A stretch of 64,000 nt of DNA, taken from the NCBI GenBank assembly GCA_963745765.1, contig CAVUYQ010000011.1, forward strand, positions 1 through 64,000. The letters run 5' to 3'. Positions 24,381-33,727 of this stretch are shown piece after piece. Origin of the DNA: Ww85 sp963745765. Its GTDB lineage: Bacteria; Desulfobacterota; Desulfobulbia; Desulfobulbales; Desulfocapsaceae. Position numbers and translations under genes: made by a program. Numbering within the stretch: the first letter of the stretch is position 1; each line of letters begins with the position of its first letter. The notes under the pieces are model-generated. The model worked only from the letters and a program-made list of their open reading frames with translations. It was not told where the DNA came from and searched no databases.

Positions 24381-25586
24381 ATGAATAGTGACAAGGGCTT
24401 TCCCGTAAAAAGAACAGTACTGGCATTAGTTTTCCTTCTGGCAGCCTCGGCCGTCTTTTACTTTGTCATGGGCGGCGGACAGAGCGGAAAAGTGAAAACA
24501 AGCCGCAAGGACGCCATTGTCGGGGTGAAGGTAGCCCCGGTTGAACGTCGGGATCTCAAGGAAACGCGGGTTTTCAGTGGCACCCTGGAGGCTGAAAATC
24601 AGTACGACGCCGCGGCCAAGGTTGGAGGACGGATCCGGGAAATTACCGTTAATCTCGGGGATTGCCTGAGCCGGGGGGATTTAATCGCCCGGTTGGACAG
24701 CGAGGAGTATGAACTGCAGCTGGCGCAGGCGCAGGCTGAACTTGCTGTCGCGGAGGCGGCACTGGGCGAGGCGCGCAATATGCTCACGGCAGCCGAGCGG
24801 AACTACCAGCGGGCGGCAAAGCTCAGGGAACAGAAGGTTTCCTCTGTCGCTGAACTGGAAACTGCGGAAACTGAGAAACTTACGCAACAGGCCGGCGTCA
24901 ATCTGGCTCTGGCACAGAAAAAACAACGTGAAGCCGCTCTGCGCACGGCAGAAGTGCGCCTGTCCTACACCACGCTGACAGCAGACTGGCATACCGATGC
25001 TGACAACCGCTGCCGTTCTGTCGCGCGCCGGTATGTCGATGAGGGGGACTTGATCGCCGCCAATGCGCCAGTCGTTACCCTGGTGGACTTGTCTTTGCTC
25101 AAGGCCGTCATCAACATTGCCGAGCGCGACTATGCCTTTTTGCAGATTGGTCAGCCGGCGGCGATCAGTGTTGACCTGGTCCCCGGGAAGGTCTTCCCGG
25201 GAACGGTTGCGCGCATGGCGCCTGTTTTTGATGAAAACAGCAGGCAGGCACGAGTTGAAATTGCCGTTCCCAATCCGGACAGCATATTGAAGGGCGGCAT
25301 GTTCGCCCGGGTACAAATCGAGCTGGGCCATGCCGACCAGGCGCTGGCCGTTCCATCGACGGCGATTATCAAGAGACTTGGAAGCTACGGGGTCTTTATC
25401 GTCGAAGATGACAAGGCACTTTTTGTCAAGGTACAGCCGGACATCGAGGATGGCGGATGGTCGCAGGTGTCTGGGTTGCAGGAAGGACAACGCGTCGTTA
25501 CGCTCGGGCATCATCTGCTCAGCGACGGGGTAGGTGTTTCCGTCTCCGACGGATCAGATCAGCAGCCCCAGCAAGTGCGGAAATAG
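24381..25586 (+). CDS. RND efflux periplasmic adaptor (membrane fusion protein)
   Basis: A 401-residue adaptor linking an inner-membrane RND pump to the outer-membrane channel. One N-terminal anchor helix (VLALVFLLAASAVFYFVM), a biotinyl-lipoyl half-motif (YDAAAKVGGRIREITVNLGDCLSRGDLIARLD), a long alpha-helical hairpin rich in Ala, Glu and Gln at about 110-195, the second lipoyl half, and a beta-barrel domain (AAISVDLVPGKVFPGTVARMAP) are in family order. It is followed after 12 bases by the RND gene and then by the TolC gene, so the three form a tripartite efflux operon. Substrate class is unknown. Confidence 0.93.
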   Translation: MNSDKGFPVKRTVLALVFLLAASAVFYFVMGGGQSGKVKTSRKDAIVGVKVAPVERRDLKETRVFSGTLEAENQYDAAAKVGGRIREITVNLGDCLSRGDLIARLDSEEYELQLAQAQAELAVAEAALGEARNMLTAAERNYQRAAKLREQKVSSVAELETAETEKLTQQAGVNLALAQKKQREAALRTAEVRLSYTTLTADWHTDADNRCRSVARRYVDEGDLIAANAPVVTLVDLSLLKAVINIAERDYAFLQIGQPAAISVDLVPGKVFPGTVARMAPVFDENSRQARVEIAVPNPDSILKGGMFARVQIELGHADQALAVPSTAIIKRLGSYGVFIVEDDKALFVKVQPDIEDGGWSQVSGLQEGQRVVTLGHHLLSDGVGVSVSDGSDQQPQQVRK

Positions 25587-25598
25587 GGAGCGTCCGGC

Positions 25599-28500
25599 AT
25601 GAATATCAGCTCCTTCACCACCTCGCGGCCGATCTTCACCATCATGGTGACACTCATCATCATCCTGATCGGCTGTGTGTCTTTGAGCCGTCTGCCCATT
25701 GATCTCCTTCCCGAAATATCCTATCCGGTTCTCAGCATCAATACGGCATATGGCAATGCGGCGCCTGAAGAGGTGGAAAAACTGGTAACCGAGGTGATTG
25801 AGGGCGCCGTCTCAGCCATTCAGGGCATAAAGGAAATTACTTCGGAATCAACCGAAGGCAACAGCCGCGTCCGTGTGTCTTTCACCTGGGGTACCAACCT
25901 GGATGCGGCTACCAACGATGTCCGCGACCGGCTGGACCGGGTGATCAACCAGCTGCCTGATGAAATCGACAGGCCGCGGATCCGCAAGTTTGATCCCAAC
26001 AGCGCCCCGATTCTCTTTTACGGGGCGGCCTCAGACCTCGATCCCATCGAGCTGCGCCGCCTCATTGATGACCAGATCAGTTACCGCATCGAACAGGTGC
26101 CCGGTGTCGCCGCGCTTGATGTCTGGGGCGGCCTGGAGCGCGAGATCCAGATAGAAATCGACCCTGACCGGCTGCGCGCTCTGCAGCTCTCGCTCGATAC
26201 GGTGCGTACCGCCATCAGCGATGCCAATATCAGCCTGCCGGCCGGGGCCATTGAATCGGGCAATACCAAGATACGTCTTCGGACCCTCGGTGAACTGACC
26301 AGTGTCGAGCAGTTGCTTGACCTGGTTGTAGACCGTCGCGGCACAACGCCCATCTACCTGAAACAGTTTGCAGAAGTAAACGATACGCATACGGAAATTA
26401 CCCGCATCGTGCGCATAAACGGCAAACCGGGTGTACGTCTTGCGGTTCGCAAGCAGTCGGGCACCAATACGGTGGAGGTCGCCCGTCAGGCAAAGGCTGT
26501 TGTCGAACAGATCAACAGTGATTTCCCCCAGATCCAGCTCATTGCCATTATCGACACCTCGGAATATATCGAGCGTTCCCTGGCGAATGTCGCGCGGACC
26601 ATACTCATCGGCGGTTTCCTGGCCGTTCTTGTCCTGCTCGTATTCCTGCGCAAAATTCGAGCTACCCTGGTGGTTACAACCGCTATTCCGGTGGCAATCA
26701 TCAGCACCTTTGCGATGATGTATTTCGGCAACCTGACCCTTAACCTGATGACGCTCGGAGGCCTGGCCCTGGGCGTCGGAATGATGGTCGATAACTCGAT
26801 CGTTGTGCTGGAAAACATCCTGAGGCGACACCAGACTTACCAGGAGAAGCCACGCGATGCCGCCGTCAGGGGCGCCGGTGAAGTTACCGGAGCAATTATC
26901 GCCAGTACCTGTACAACGCTCGTTATCTTTGTGCCCATGCTCTTTGCCAAGGAGGTTTCAGGACTGCTCTTCAAACAGCTCACCTACGTTGTCGCCTTCT
27001 CGCTGGTGTGCTCTCTTTTCGTGGCCCTGACGCTGGTGCCGATGCTGACCAGTTTGTTCCTCGGTATCCGTAAAGAGAAAAAGGCGGGTAGTCTGCTGGA
27101 ACGAGCAGCCAACGGGCTCGGCAGGGCCCATGAAAAGCTCAATAGAGGGTATGCGAAAACCCTGGAGGCCGGGCTGCAGAATCCCGGCACCACCGTTTCT
27201 ATCGTGGTAGCTGTTTTCTGCCTGGCGCTGGCCTTGACCCCCCTGATAGGCACGGAATTTATGCCCGCATCCGACGAGGGCGAAGTCCGGGTAAATGTGG
27301 ATATGGCGGGTGGTACGCGCCTCGAGATCCTGGACGAGGCGATGAGCTCCATAGAGAAGATTGTTACTGACTCGGTTCCGGAAATGCGCGCAGCCATAAC
27401 TGATATGGGGTCGTCGGGCGGACATGGCGATGGCGCCGGCGGGGATATTCGCATATCACTGGTTCCGGTCGCTGAACGCAGTCGTTCAAATAATGAAGTG
27501 ACGACGGACCTGAGGCGGGAAATAGGCGTTATTCCCGGCGCTGAAGTGCGTGTTCGCGCCGGGCAGGGATTATTTCTACTCTCACGCCTGCTGGGGGGCG
27601 GGGAGGATAATCTGGAAATTGAAATTCATGGCTATGATCTGGAAACCCTGGACGCACTCGCGCAAACGGTGGAAGAGCAGATCAAGGATATTCCCGGCAT
27701 TACGGACACCCGGCGGGGCCGGAAGGAGGGGGTGCCGCAACAGCTGCTGGAGATCGATCGCGATCGGGCCGCAGATCTGGGGCTCAGTGTGGCGCAGATC
27801 TCCCGGACGCTGGAGACGGCCCTGTCGGGAACAAAGGCCGGTCAATTCCGGGACGGCAGCGGGGAGGAAGTCGATATCCTGGTGAAGGTAAAGGATGCCG
27901 AGCTGCTGAGTATGGATGAGCTGCTGACTCACACGATCACCAATAAATCCGGGGAGGCGATCTCACTGCGTAACCTGATGACGGCCCGTTCAGGTATCGG
28001 ACCGGTGGAGATTGAACGGAAAAATCAACAGCGTATGGTGGCGATCAGCGCCAATGTCAACGACCGTCCTCTCGGTGAGATCGCCGCCGATGTCCAGGAG
28101 AAACTGACGAATATTCCGCGGCCGCGCGGTTATGAGATTTTGATGTCCGGCGATATTGAGGAACAGGCAAAATCTTTCAGGGAGATGCTGATCGGCATTA
28201 TCCTCGCTACCGTTCTCGTCTACATGGTCCTGGCGTCCCTGTATGAGTCACTGCTTTCGCCGGTTATCGTGATGCTCTCTGTTCCCCTGCCGGTGATCGG
28301 CGTCGTTTTAATATTGCTGCTCACCGGTACCACCTTCAACGTGCAGAGCTTTATCGGCTGTATCATGCTCGTCGGTATCGTGGTGAACAACGCCATCCTG
28401 ATCGTCGACCGTGCCAATACCCTTTTCCGTGATGAGGGGCAGGATCTGCTTTCCGCCGTACGCCGGGCGGGACAGGATCGATTGCGCCCGGTACTGATGA

Positions 28501-28709
28501 CCTCACTGACCACTATTTTATCGTTGTTGCCTCTGGCGCTCGGGATCGGTGAAGGAAGCGATATGCAGGCACCGCTCGCACGAACCGTGTTGGGCGGTCT
28601 GTTGAGCGCTAGCCTGATCACGCTTGTTTATATTCCCGTTTTGTATTTCCTGTTCAACAGGCGCGCCGAACGTTTACGTGCCGATAATCCAGCAGGGCCG
28701 GTGTCATGA
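25599..28709 (+). CDS. RND-family efflux permease
   Basis: A 1036-residue proton-driven exporter with the standard duplicated layout: a first helix (FTIMVTLIIILIGCVSLSRLPIDLLPEISYP), a large periplasmic domain, helices 2-6, helix 7, a second periplasmic domain and helices 8-12. Helix 4 carries LALGVGMMVDNSIVVLENI, with Asp-Asn rather than the Asp-Asp of AcrB, and helix 10 ends IMLVGIVVNNAILIVDRAN. The Asp-Asn form is common in AcrB-like relatives outside the AcrB/MexB group. It lies between the adaptor and the TolC-type gene, overlapping the latter by four bases (ATGA). Confidence 0.96.
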   Translation: MNISSFTTSRPIFTIMVTLIIILIGCVSLSRLPIDLLPEISYPVLSINTAYGNAAPEEVEKLVTEVIEGAVSAIQGIKEITSESTEGNSRVRVSFTWGTNLDAATNDVRDRLDRVINQLPDEIDRPRIRKFDPNSAPILFYGAASDLDPIELRRLIDDQISYRIEQVPGVAALDVWGGLEREIQIEIDPDRLRALQLSLDTVRTAISDANISLPAGAIESGNTKIRLRTLGELTSVEQLLDLVVDRRGTTPIYLKQFAEVNDTHTEITRIVRINGKPGVRLAVRKQSGTNTVEVARQAKAVVEQINSDFPQIQLIAIIDTSEYIERSLANVARTILIGGFLAVLVLLVFLRKIRATLVVTTAIPVAIISTFAMMYFGNLTLNLMTLGGLALGVGMMVDNSIVVLENILRRHQTYQEKPRDAAVRGAGEVTGAIIASTCTTLVIFVPMLFAKEVSGLLFKQLTYVVAFSLVCSLFVALTLVPMLTSLFLGIRKEKKAGSLLERAANGLGRAHEKLNRGYAKTLEAGLQNPGTTVSIVVAVFCLALALTPLIGTEFMPASDEGEVRVNVDMAGGTRLEILDEAMSSIEKIVTDSVPEMRAAITDMGSSGGHGDGAGGDIRISLVPVAERSRSNNEVTTDLRREIGVIPGAEVRVRAGQGLFLLSRLLGGGEDNLEIEIHGYDLETLDALAQTVEEQIKDIPGITDTRRGRKEGVPQQLLEIDRDRAADLGLSVAQISRTLETALSGTKAGQFRDGSGEEVDILVKVKDAELLSMDELLTHTITNKSGEAISLRNLMTARSGIGPVEIERKNQQRMVAISANVNDRPLGEIAADVQEKLTNIPRPRGYEILMSGDIEEQAKSFREMLIGIILATVLVYMVLASLYESLLSPVIVMLSVPLPVIGVVLILLLTGTTFNVQSFIGCIMLVGIVVNNAILIVDRANTLFRDEGQDLLSAVRRAGQDRLRPVLMTSLTTILSLLPLALGIGEGSDMQAPLARTVLGGLLSASLITLVYIPVLYFLFNRRAERLRADNPAGPVS

Positions 28710-30367
28710 AAAAAATTCCGGGCCTTGTTTTATGCATGATCACCGTGCTTGCCCTTGGCGGTTGTCTCTCAACAGCCGTGGAACGACCCAGGACGAGACC
28801 GGTCGATATCACGGCGCCGCCTCCAATAATGACAACCGAAACGCTTGGGGGCGAAGCAATTTCGGATGTACCTGAGATAACGAATAATAGTGATGAATAC
28901 TCTTTCAGCGCAGAAAACGGGCGTGCCTTCCAACCGTTTCCACCCGATGGCTTATTGAGCCTGACCGTAGAACAGGCGGTTCTTTCAGCACTGAAACGCA
29001 ACCGATCATTCGTCGTCGAGCAGTTTACGCCGGTGATCGCCGGTACCTTTGTTGATACGGAGCGAGCAGTTTTCGACCCTGTTTTATTCGCACGGGGAAG
29101 TCTGGAAAAAAATCTGGACCGATCCTTTGATGATATAAGAGATCGGTTTTTTTCAATAGACGGCAGGGAAAGTTTCTTTAGCGCGGGGATTGCCAAGCGT
29201 CTTCCAACCGGGACAGACCTGAGCCTGGATCTGTCCCTGCAAAACAGTAATTACGATAACGGTCGCTACTCGGATGAAGCGCGTGCGGGGTTGAGCCTCA
29301 CCCAGGCGCTCCTTCGCGATTTCGGTGTAGCCGCCAATCTTGCCGGGGTACGGCAGGCAGAAGTCGGCGCCCTGGCCTCCGCCTACAATCTTCGGGGATT
29401 TACCGAGAACCTGGTGGCGGCGGTGGAGAATGCTTATTGGGGATATGCACTGGCGCTGCGACAGATCGAGATATTCCAGGAATCCTTTCAGCTGGCTCAA
29501 CATCAACTGAAGAATATTCGTACCCGGATCGAGGTCGGCCAAATTGCCGAAACCGATGAAACGGTCGCCAATGCGGAGCTGGCACTGCGCAGACAGCAAT
29601 TGATTGATGCCCGCAGCCAGAGAGAGCGGGCACGTCTCACGCTCCTTCGGCTATTGAATCCGCCATCCGAGGACGGCTGGGACCGGCAGATTACGCTCAG
29701 TGATGATCCGGTCGTTCCGGAGGTCCGTCTCGGAAGCGTTCTTGAGCACGAGGCTCTGGCTCTTAAGCTGCGCCCGGAGTTGAATGAGGCTCGCCTGGAG
29801 GCCCGGCGCGGGGAACTGGAAACAGTCATGACCGCCAACGGGCTTCTGCCGCGCCTTGACCTCTTTATGAATATGGCGAAAACCGGTTATTCACAGAGTT
29901 TTGCAAATAGCTTCAGTAATCTGGACGGTCCAGGGTACGATTTTCTCATCGGTCTGGATTTTGAACTCCCGGTCGGCAATCGTGAAGCCGAGGCACTTGA
30001 TCGCCGTTCCCGCGCTACCTACCAGCAGGCGCTGCAGAGCGTTGAGAACCTGAAGCAGCTCATTTCCTTTGATGTACGCGAGGCGCTGCTGGAGGTGGAT
30101 CGCAGTCTGCAGCAAATCGAGGCGAGCAGGTCCCGACGGGTCTTACAGGAGGAGGTCGTACGGGCCGAAACCGTTCGTTTTGGTGTCGGAACAGCGACAG
30201 CACTCGATGTGGCAGGGGTGCAGCGCGACCTGCTGGAAAGTCGCATCAATGAAGTTGAAGCCATCGTCAATTATCGTCAGGCTATCATCAATCTTTATCT
30301 GCAGGATGGGACTCTGCTCCTTCGCCGCGGCATAAAAGGACCGGGAGCGGAAGAGGTTGTACTGTAG
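28706..30367 (+). CDS. TolC-family outer-membrane efflux lipoprotein
   Basis: A 553-residue outer-membrane channel. The N-terminus MKKIPGLVLCMITVLALGGC has a lipobox (LGGC), so the mature protein is a lipoprotein. Two TolC-type repeats of long heptad helices follow, with VENAYWGYALALRQIEIFQESFQLAQHQLKNIRTRIEVGQIAETDETVANAEL-style text cut by beta segments, and a second repeat around QQALQSVENLKQLISFDVREALLEVDRSL. It overlaps the RND stop by four bases and completes the export operon. The roughly 70-residue Pro/Glu-rich stretch before the first repeat is longer than in TolC itself. Confidence 0.93.
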   Translation: MKKIPGLVLCMITVLALGGCLSTAVERPRTRPVDITAPPPIMTTETLGGEAISDVPEITNNSDEYSFSAENGRAFQPFPPDGLLSLTVEQAVLSALKRNRSFVVEQFTPVIAGTFVDTERAVFDPVLFARGSLEKNLDRSFDDIRDRFFSIDGRESFFSAGIAKRLPTGTDLSLDLSLQNSNYDNGRYSDEARAGLSLTQALLRDFGVAANLAGVRQAEVGALASAYNLRGFTENLVAAVENAYWGYALALRQIEIFQESFQLAQHQLKNIRTRIEVGQIAETDETVANAELALRRQQLIDARSQRERARLTLLRLLNPPSEDGWDRQITLSDDPVVPEVRLGSVLEHEALALKLRPELNEARLEARRGELETVMTANGLLPRLDLFMNMAKTGYSQSFANSFSNLDGPGYDFLIGLDFELPVGNREAEALDRRSRATYQQALQSVENLKQLISFDVREALLEVDRSLQQIEASRSRRVLQEEVVRAETVRFGVGTATALDVAGVQRDLLESRINEVEAIVNYRQAIINLYLQDGTLLLRRGIKGPGAEEVVL

Positions 30368-30446
30368 CGTCAGCATGAGGTCGTTGCCTCGTCCGCCGTT
30401 GTAAATCTCTAGCAGAAATTCGTTATAAAAACATGAGGGAGAATCC

Positions 30447-30512
30447 ATGAAAAATGCGGCTCTTCTCGTTATCGATGTGCAGAACGGGTGGTCGATAGTG
30501 ATGAGCTCCTGA
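30447..30512 (+). pseudogene. Isochorismatase-family N-terminal fragment
   Basis: After GAGGGAGAATCC an ATG opens a 21-codon frame, MKNAALLVIDVQNGWSIVMSS, then a stop. ALLVIDVQNGW is the signature start of isochorismatase-like cysteine hydrolases, including the catalytic Asp. The rest of the gene (about 160 codons) is gone. A working ribosome site with only this stub suggests a deletion joint near 30495. Confidence 0.7.
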
Positions 30513-30674
30513 AAGACTTCTGAAGTATTGGTTTTTGGTGACAGCTAAATTGTGTTAGTGTCAGTGTTTGACGGGAGACGGGACTGCACTGATCTTTTCC
30601 GGGTGCACCGTGAAAAGCGATTCCCTCTTTTCTTTCATCCAAGAAAACATCACATTATCGCAGGAGGGAAGGCG

Positions 30675-30920
30675 ATGTCTGTCAATTGCACGCTTCATCG
30701 TTCTGAGGTTGCTCATTTTCAATGTGATGAATGTGGTTCATCCTTCTGCGATGACTGCGTTTCGCTCAGGGAATCCCGAGACTATGGCGGACTGAGCAAG
30801 GATTATTTCTGTCCGGCCTGTGAACTGCCGGTGAAAATGATTGCAGGTAAATCGCAAGAGCGATACAGGAGAGCGGGGTCTCACCCCATGCCGGGCTGTT
30901 TGCAGACCGCTTCAATCTGA
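30675..30920 (+). CDS. B-box-like zinc-finger protein, probably truncated
   Basis: An 81-residue protein with a B-box-type arrangement of ligands: Cys5, His8, Cys17, Cys20, Cys25, Cys28, then Cys46 and Cys49 (CTLHRSEVAHFQCDECGSSF and FCPACELP). Related bacterial proteins normally continue with a Yip1-like membrane region. Here the zinc-binding part ends at about residue 55 and the last 25 residues (KSQERYRRAGSHPMPGCLQTASI) look random and are encoded by DNA that is also the 3' end of the convergent batE. The simplest view is a truncated gene whose end was replaced at the joint with the Bat operon. AGGAGGGAAGG precedes the ATG. Confidence 0.65.
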   Translation: MSVNCTLHRSEVAHFQCDECGSSFCDDCVSLRESRDYGGLSKDYFCPACELPVKMIAGKSQERYRRAGSHPMPGCLQTASI

Positions 30921-31645
30921 GCATTCATTATCCAGCCCTTTCTGCCGGTTTCATCTTCGACAAAGCTGTAATTGTTATGTTCTTTCAAGGGATAGATCAA
31001 TCTGCCCTCCTGTATTGCACCAACCGATGTGGATGAATCAAAGGGAGAGACCAGCAATCGCGCATTTGCTTCGATCACCACCGAAGGGTTGAATTCCTGG
31101 TACCTCAGGTAGGTTCCGTAAAGTGAGATAACCAGCAGTAACAGGCAGGAGACGCTGACCACACTCGTTACCGTTACCGAGCAGGGAATTTTTCTTTTCG
31201 TTACGGTAAACAGGGCTAGAAAGCCCAGTGAAAAAAGAATCACGGCGGACCATTGGTTAAGGCTGAGCAGGTTGAAAAAACGTTCTATTCCGCTAATGCC
31301 GGTTTGGAATAGTCCGTTTTCATTTCTTATGAGTTCAAGATTGCCCAGGGTGTCTGAATCGGAAGGGGCGAGTCTCAGGGCCCGCTCGTAGTTGAGAACG
31401 GCCTTGCCCGTTTTGCCTGCTTGGCCATAGCTCCCGGCCAGGTTGTAGAGAACCTGGGCGGAGAACCCGCTGCTTTGCGTGATTGTTTCAAAAAGTGAGA
31501 TTGCCTGCTCGTAGTCGCCCCGACTGTAGGCTTCATTACCCTGTTGAAAAAGTTCAGCATCATCCGCTGCGGCTGCCTGTATCAAGGTTGGCAGCAGCAA
31601 GGAAAAAAAGAACAGGATGGCGGCCGGTATTTTAACTGATTTCAT
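30881..31645 (-). CDS. batE: BatE: TPR and SH3-like protein of the Bat operon
   Basis: A 254-residue protein with a signal peptide (IPAAILFFFSLLLPTLIQAAAA), two TPR units (AELFQQGNEAYSRGDYEQAISLFE and VLYNLAGSYGQAGKTGKAVLNYERALRLAPSD), two transmembrane helices around 125-185 and a C-terminal SH3-like region (EGRLIYPLKEHNNYSFVEDETGRKGWI). This is the BatE arrangement. It is the last gene of the leftward operon and overlaps the batD 3' piece by four bases. Bat proteins are linked to oxidative stress tolerance and cell-envelope function, but their exact role is unresolved. The extreme 3' end is shared with the truncated zinc-finger gene on the other strand. Confidence 0.88.
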   Translation of the reverse strand: MKSVKIPAAILFFFSLLLPTLIQAAAADDAELFQQGNEAYSRGDYEQAISLFETITQSSGFSAQVLYNLAGSYGQAGKTGKAVLNYERALRLAPSDSDTLGNLELIRNENGLFQTGISGIERFFNLLSLNQWSAVILFSLGFLALFTVTKRKIPCSVTVTSVVSVSCLLLLVISLYGTYLRYQEFNPSVVIEANARLLVSPFDSSTSVGAIQEGRLIYPLKEHNNYSFVEDETGRKGWIMNAQIEAVCKQPGMG

Positions 31646-32097
31646 AGTAATCTTTCAAGCTCATCTCTTAATTGTTTCAGGGTGTTATCCATCTCTTCAC
31701 TTGTCAGGGAGAATCCTCCATATACTGATTCCTCGGCCATTTTGAATAGCTCAATAAGGGGGGAATCCTGGGGAAGTCTGAAGGTTAGATCTGAAAGGCT
31801 GATAGCCGAAGGCTCAATTCCCCACAGAGATCCGAGCTGGTTCTGAATGGCGATGCGGCACCCCTGCAGAAATCTGGAACTGTCAGCGGCCGTCCGACCA
31901 CGGTCAACATTATGCATGTCCTCTTCCAGCCACTGCTTTCTTTGTCGCAGGATTGCAAGGTGCGGGTTTTTCTGAAATCTGGCCGATCGCGCAGAAATAA
32001 TAAGAACAGCGGTCAGGGTTAAGAGGCAAAGAACAACGAGCAGGATAAACCAGCCTTTTTTAAACACCGGGACGATCTCCGGGCTAAAGCTTCCCAT
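31642..32097 (-). CDS. batD: BatD C-terminal part, separated by a frameshift
   Basis: A 151-residue open frame whose upstream extension (GIHHFAPLKLEMGSF) continues the BatD pattern of a membrane-proximal linker before a single helix (WFILLVVLCLLTLTAVLII) and a cytoplasmic tail. BatD proteins normally end in this way in one polypeptide. The N-terminal BatD frame stops two bases away, so a one-base indel somewhere around 32125-32155 separates the two. The ATG at 32097 has no obvious ribosome site. Joined, the pieces would make about 615 residues. If the frameshift is real, BatD lacks its membrane anchor; if it is a sequence error, there is one normal gene at 31642-33487. Confidence 0.75.
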   Translation of the reverse strand: MGSFSPEIVPVFKKGWFILLVVLCLLTLTAVLIISARSARFQKNPHLAILRQRKQWLEEDMHNVDRGRTAADSSRFLQGCRIAIQNQLGSLWGIEPSAISLSDLTFRLPQDSPLIELFKMAEESVYGGFSLTSEEMDNTLKQLRDELERLL

Positions 32098-32098
32098 C

Positions 32099-33487
32099 TC
32101 AAGCTTGAGCGGGGCAAAATGATGGATACCGTGCCGCTGGTGTAGCTGAGGGTGTCGGTTTTGCTTGGCCGTTCGCCATCGGCAGGTTCTGCGCTTGCTG
32201 CGGAGGGGATTGAGCCTGTTTCACTCTTACGGGGATGGGCTTGCTTGTCAGGGTAACATATTGTTTGGCCTTCGGATCGTAGTAGCTGAAAGAAAGCGAT
32301 GGAATTTCAGTGAGCGACCGGTTTTTTGCAACAATTGCCCGTTCAAAATGCTTGCTGCCGGTATAGCCGTTTTCCTGTGCAGAAAAATCAGAGGTGGGAT
32401 CGTAGGTTTTCCAATCAGAGGAGTCCGGAAATTCAGGGATATCGACGCGGGCAAAGTTGCCCTGGCCGGATATGGCCACCTTCAAGGTAATGGGTTCGCC
32501 AACCTCAATATCAACAGGACTTGCGCTCACCTGCATGGAAAAGTTGCCAATGGCACCGGTAAAATTTTCCGGTTGATTCTCTTTCGGCAAGGGCACCACT
32601 TCAAAAGTGCTTTCAGGACTGACAACGGTAATGGGCCGCTGAGAGTAGCCTCCCAGAAAACTGTCGAAAAAGGAATCGTCAAACAAACTGCTTCCGCCAA
32701 ACGAAGAAATCGGTGAGCGAGATCTTTTCTGGGGGATCAACAGGGTGGCATTGAGACTGAGTTTGATGGGATGGCTGCCCGTTTTAACGCCGGACAGGGT
32801 CGCATCCCAGGTCAACACATTATAGATTGCAGAGCCTATCGACTCTTCGCTTTGACGCGGCTGACCGGTTAACTGGTCCATAACAACACCATCGCCTGTA
32901 AGGACGGGCAGGGAATTGATATCAGCGCGGGAATTCCTGTTAAAATAGGCTTTTATCGTGATCGGAACAATTTCACCAAGGTAGTGACTGCCTGTTTCTG
33001 AGATCCGGATGAAGGCAAGGTCAGCAGCATTTCCAGGCCCATTCTTATCAGCATTGCCGCTGCTGCCGGCCTGGTTTCCGACCGTTGTTACCGTGAAATT
33101 AATGGGTTTTGTTTCGTTTACATTGCCATCCACCGTTACTTTAATGGCAGGCAGCACATAGTCGCCGGGCTTCAAGGCTTCGATCAAATAGTTGTAGGAA
33201 ACCGAGGAACTTACCGTGCCGTTAATCATATTAAACTGGCTCGATTTACCTCTCTCGTGCAGGCGGATATTTTCAATATCCGGTATTGCAATACGGGCCG
33301 ATCCACTGCCGCTCACGGTGATGGTGAAGCGTGCACCACTGTTGACGGGAAAGGACTGGGGTGTAAGCGATGCCTCGACTTCAACCGGGGCGGCATTCAT
33401 ATAAGAGGCGAAGCAGAAAACGAACAATAGCACTGCCGCGAGCAGGATGGAATGTAAGCATCTTTTTTTGTTTACCATCATTCGCAT
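32099..33487 (-). CDS. batD: BatD N-terminal part (oxygen-tolerance protein)
   Basis: A 462-residue frame containing the BatD ectodomain: signal segment (ILLAAVLLFVFCFASYMNAAPVEVEASL), immunoglobulin-like beta repeats with SVSYNYLIEALKPGDYVLPAIKV, FNRNSRADINSLPVLTGDGVVMDQL and VEVGEPITLKVAISGQGNFARVDIPEFPDSSDWKTY, which are typical. The last residues (TPAARYPSFCPAQA) depart from the family and mark the frameshift described for the downstream piece. The start at 33487 lies six bases beyond where the intact batC tail would end. It is expected to be periplasmic and to work with BatA and BatB, which are VWA proteins. Confidence 0.87.
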   Translation of the reverse strand: MRMMVNKKRCLHSILLAAVLLFVFCFASYMNAAPVEVEASLTPQSFPVNSGARFTITVSGSGSARIAIPDIENIRLHERGKSSQFNMINGTVSSSVSYNYLIEALKPGDYVLPAIKVTVDGNVNETKPINFTVTTVGNQAGSSGNADKNGPGNAADLAFIRISETGSHYLGEIVPITIKAYFNRNSRADINSLPVLTGDGVVMDQLTGQPRQSEESIGSAIYNVLTWDATLSGVKTGSHPIKLSLNATLLIPQKRSRSPISSFGGSSLFDDSFFDSFLGGYSQRPITVVSPESTFEVVPLPKENQPENFTGAIGNFSMQVSASPVDIEVGEPITLKVAISGQGNFARVDIPEFPDSSDWKTYDPTSDFSAQENGYTGSKHFERAIVAKNRSLTEIPSLSFSYYDPKAKQYVTLTSKPIPVRVKQAQSPPQQAQNLPMANGQAKPTPSATPAARYPSFCPAQA

Positions 33488-33493
33488 CGGGGC

Positions 33494-33727
33494 TTACCAG
33501 TCCTTTCCTGCAGGGGTGTTGTCCTGGCTGCGGCCGCCTGGAATAAAGTTCAGCTCACCTTCTTCGTTTTTTAAGGCCGTTAAGTAACTGCATTGCCTCT
33601 TCCCGGGTCATTTTCCCTTCCTGTCTCCGGTTACTGTCTTCAGCAGCCTGCGCGGCCCGGGCTGCCGAAGATTCTTCTGCCTTGTTCGCTTCATCCGGCG
33701 GATTGACAGCTTCTGCCTTTTGTCGTC
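33494..33727 (-). pseudogene. Out-of-frame tail of the BatC part of batBC
   Basis: Reading one base over from about 33725 gives KAEAVNPPDEANKAEESS and then EGKMTREEAMQLLNGLK, the conserved BatC ending. A second shift at a run of six A's near 33570 restores NEEGELNFIPGGRS and a stop at 33494, seven bases before batD. So the true tail needs one base added near 33725 and one removed near 33570. Both places are short A runs. Confidence 0.7.
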
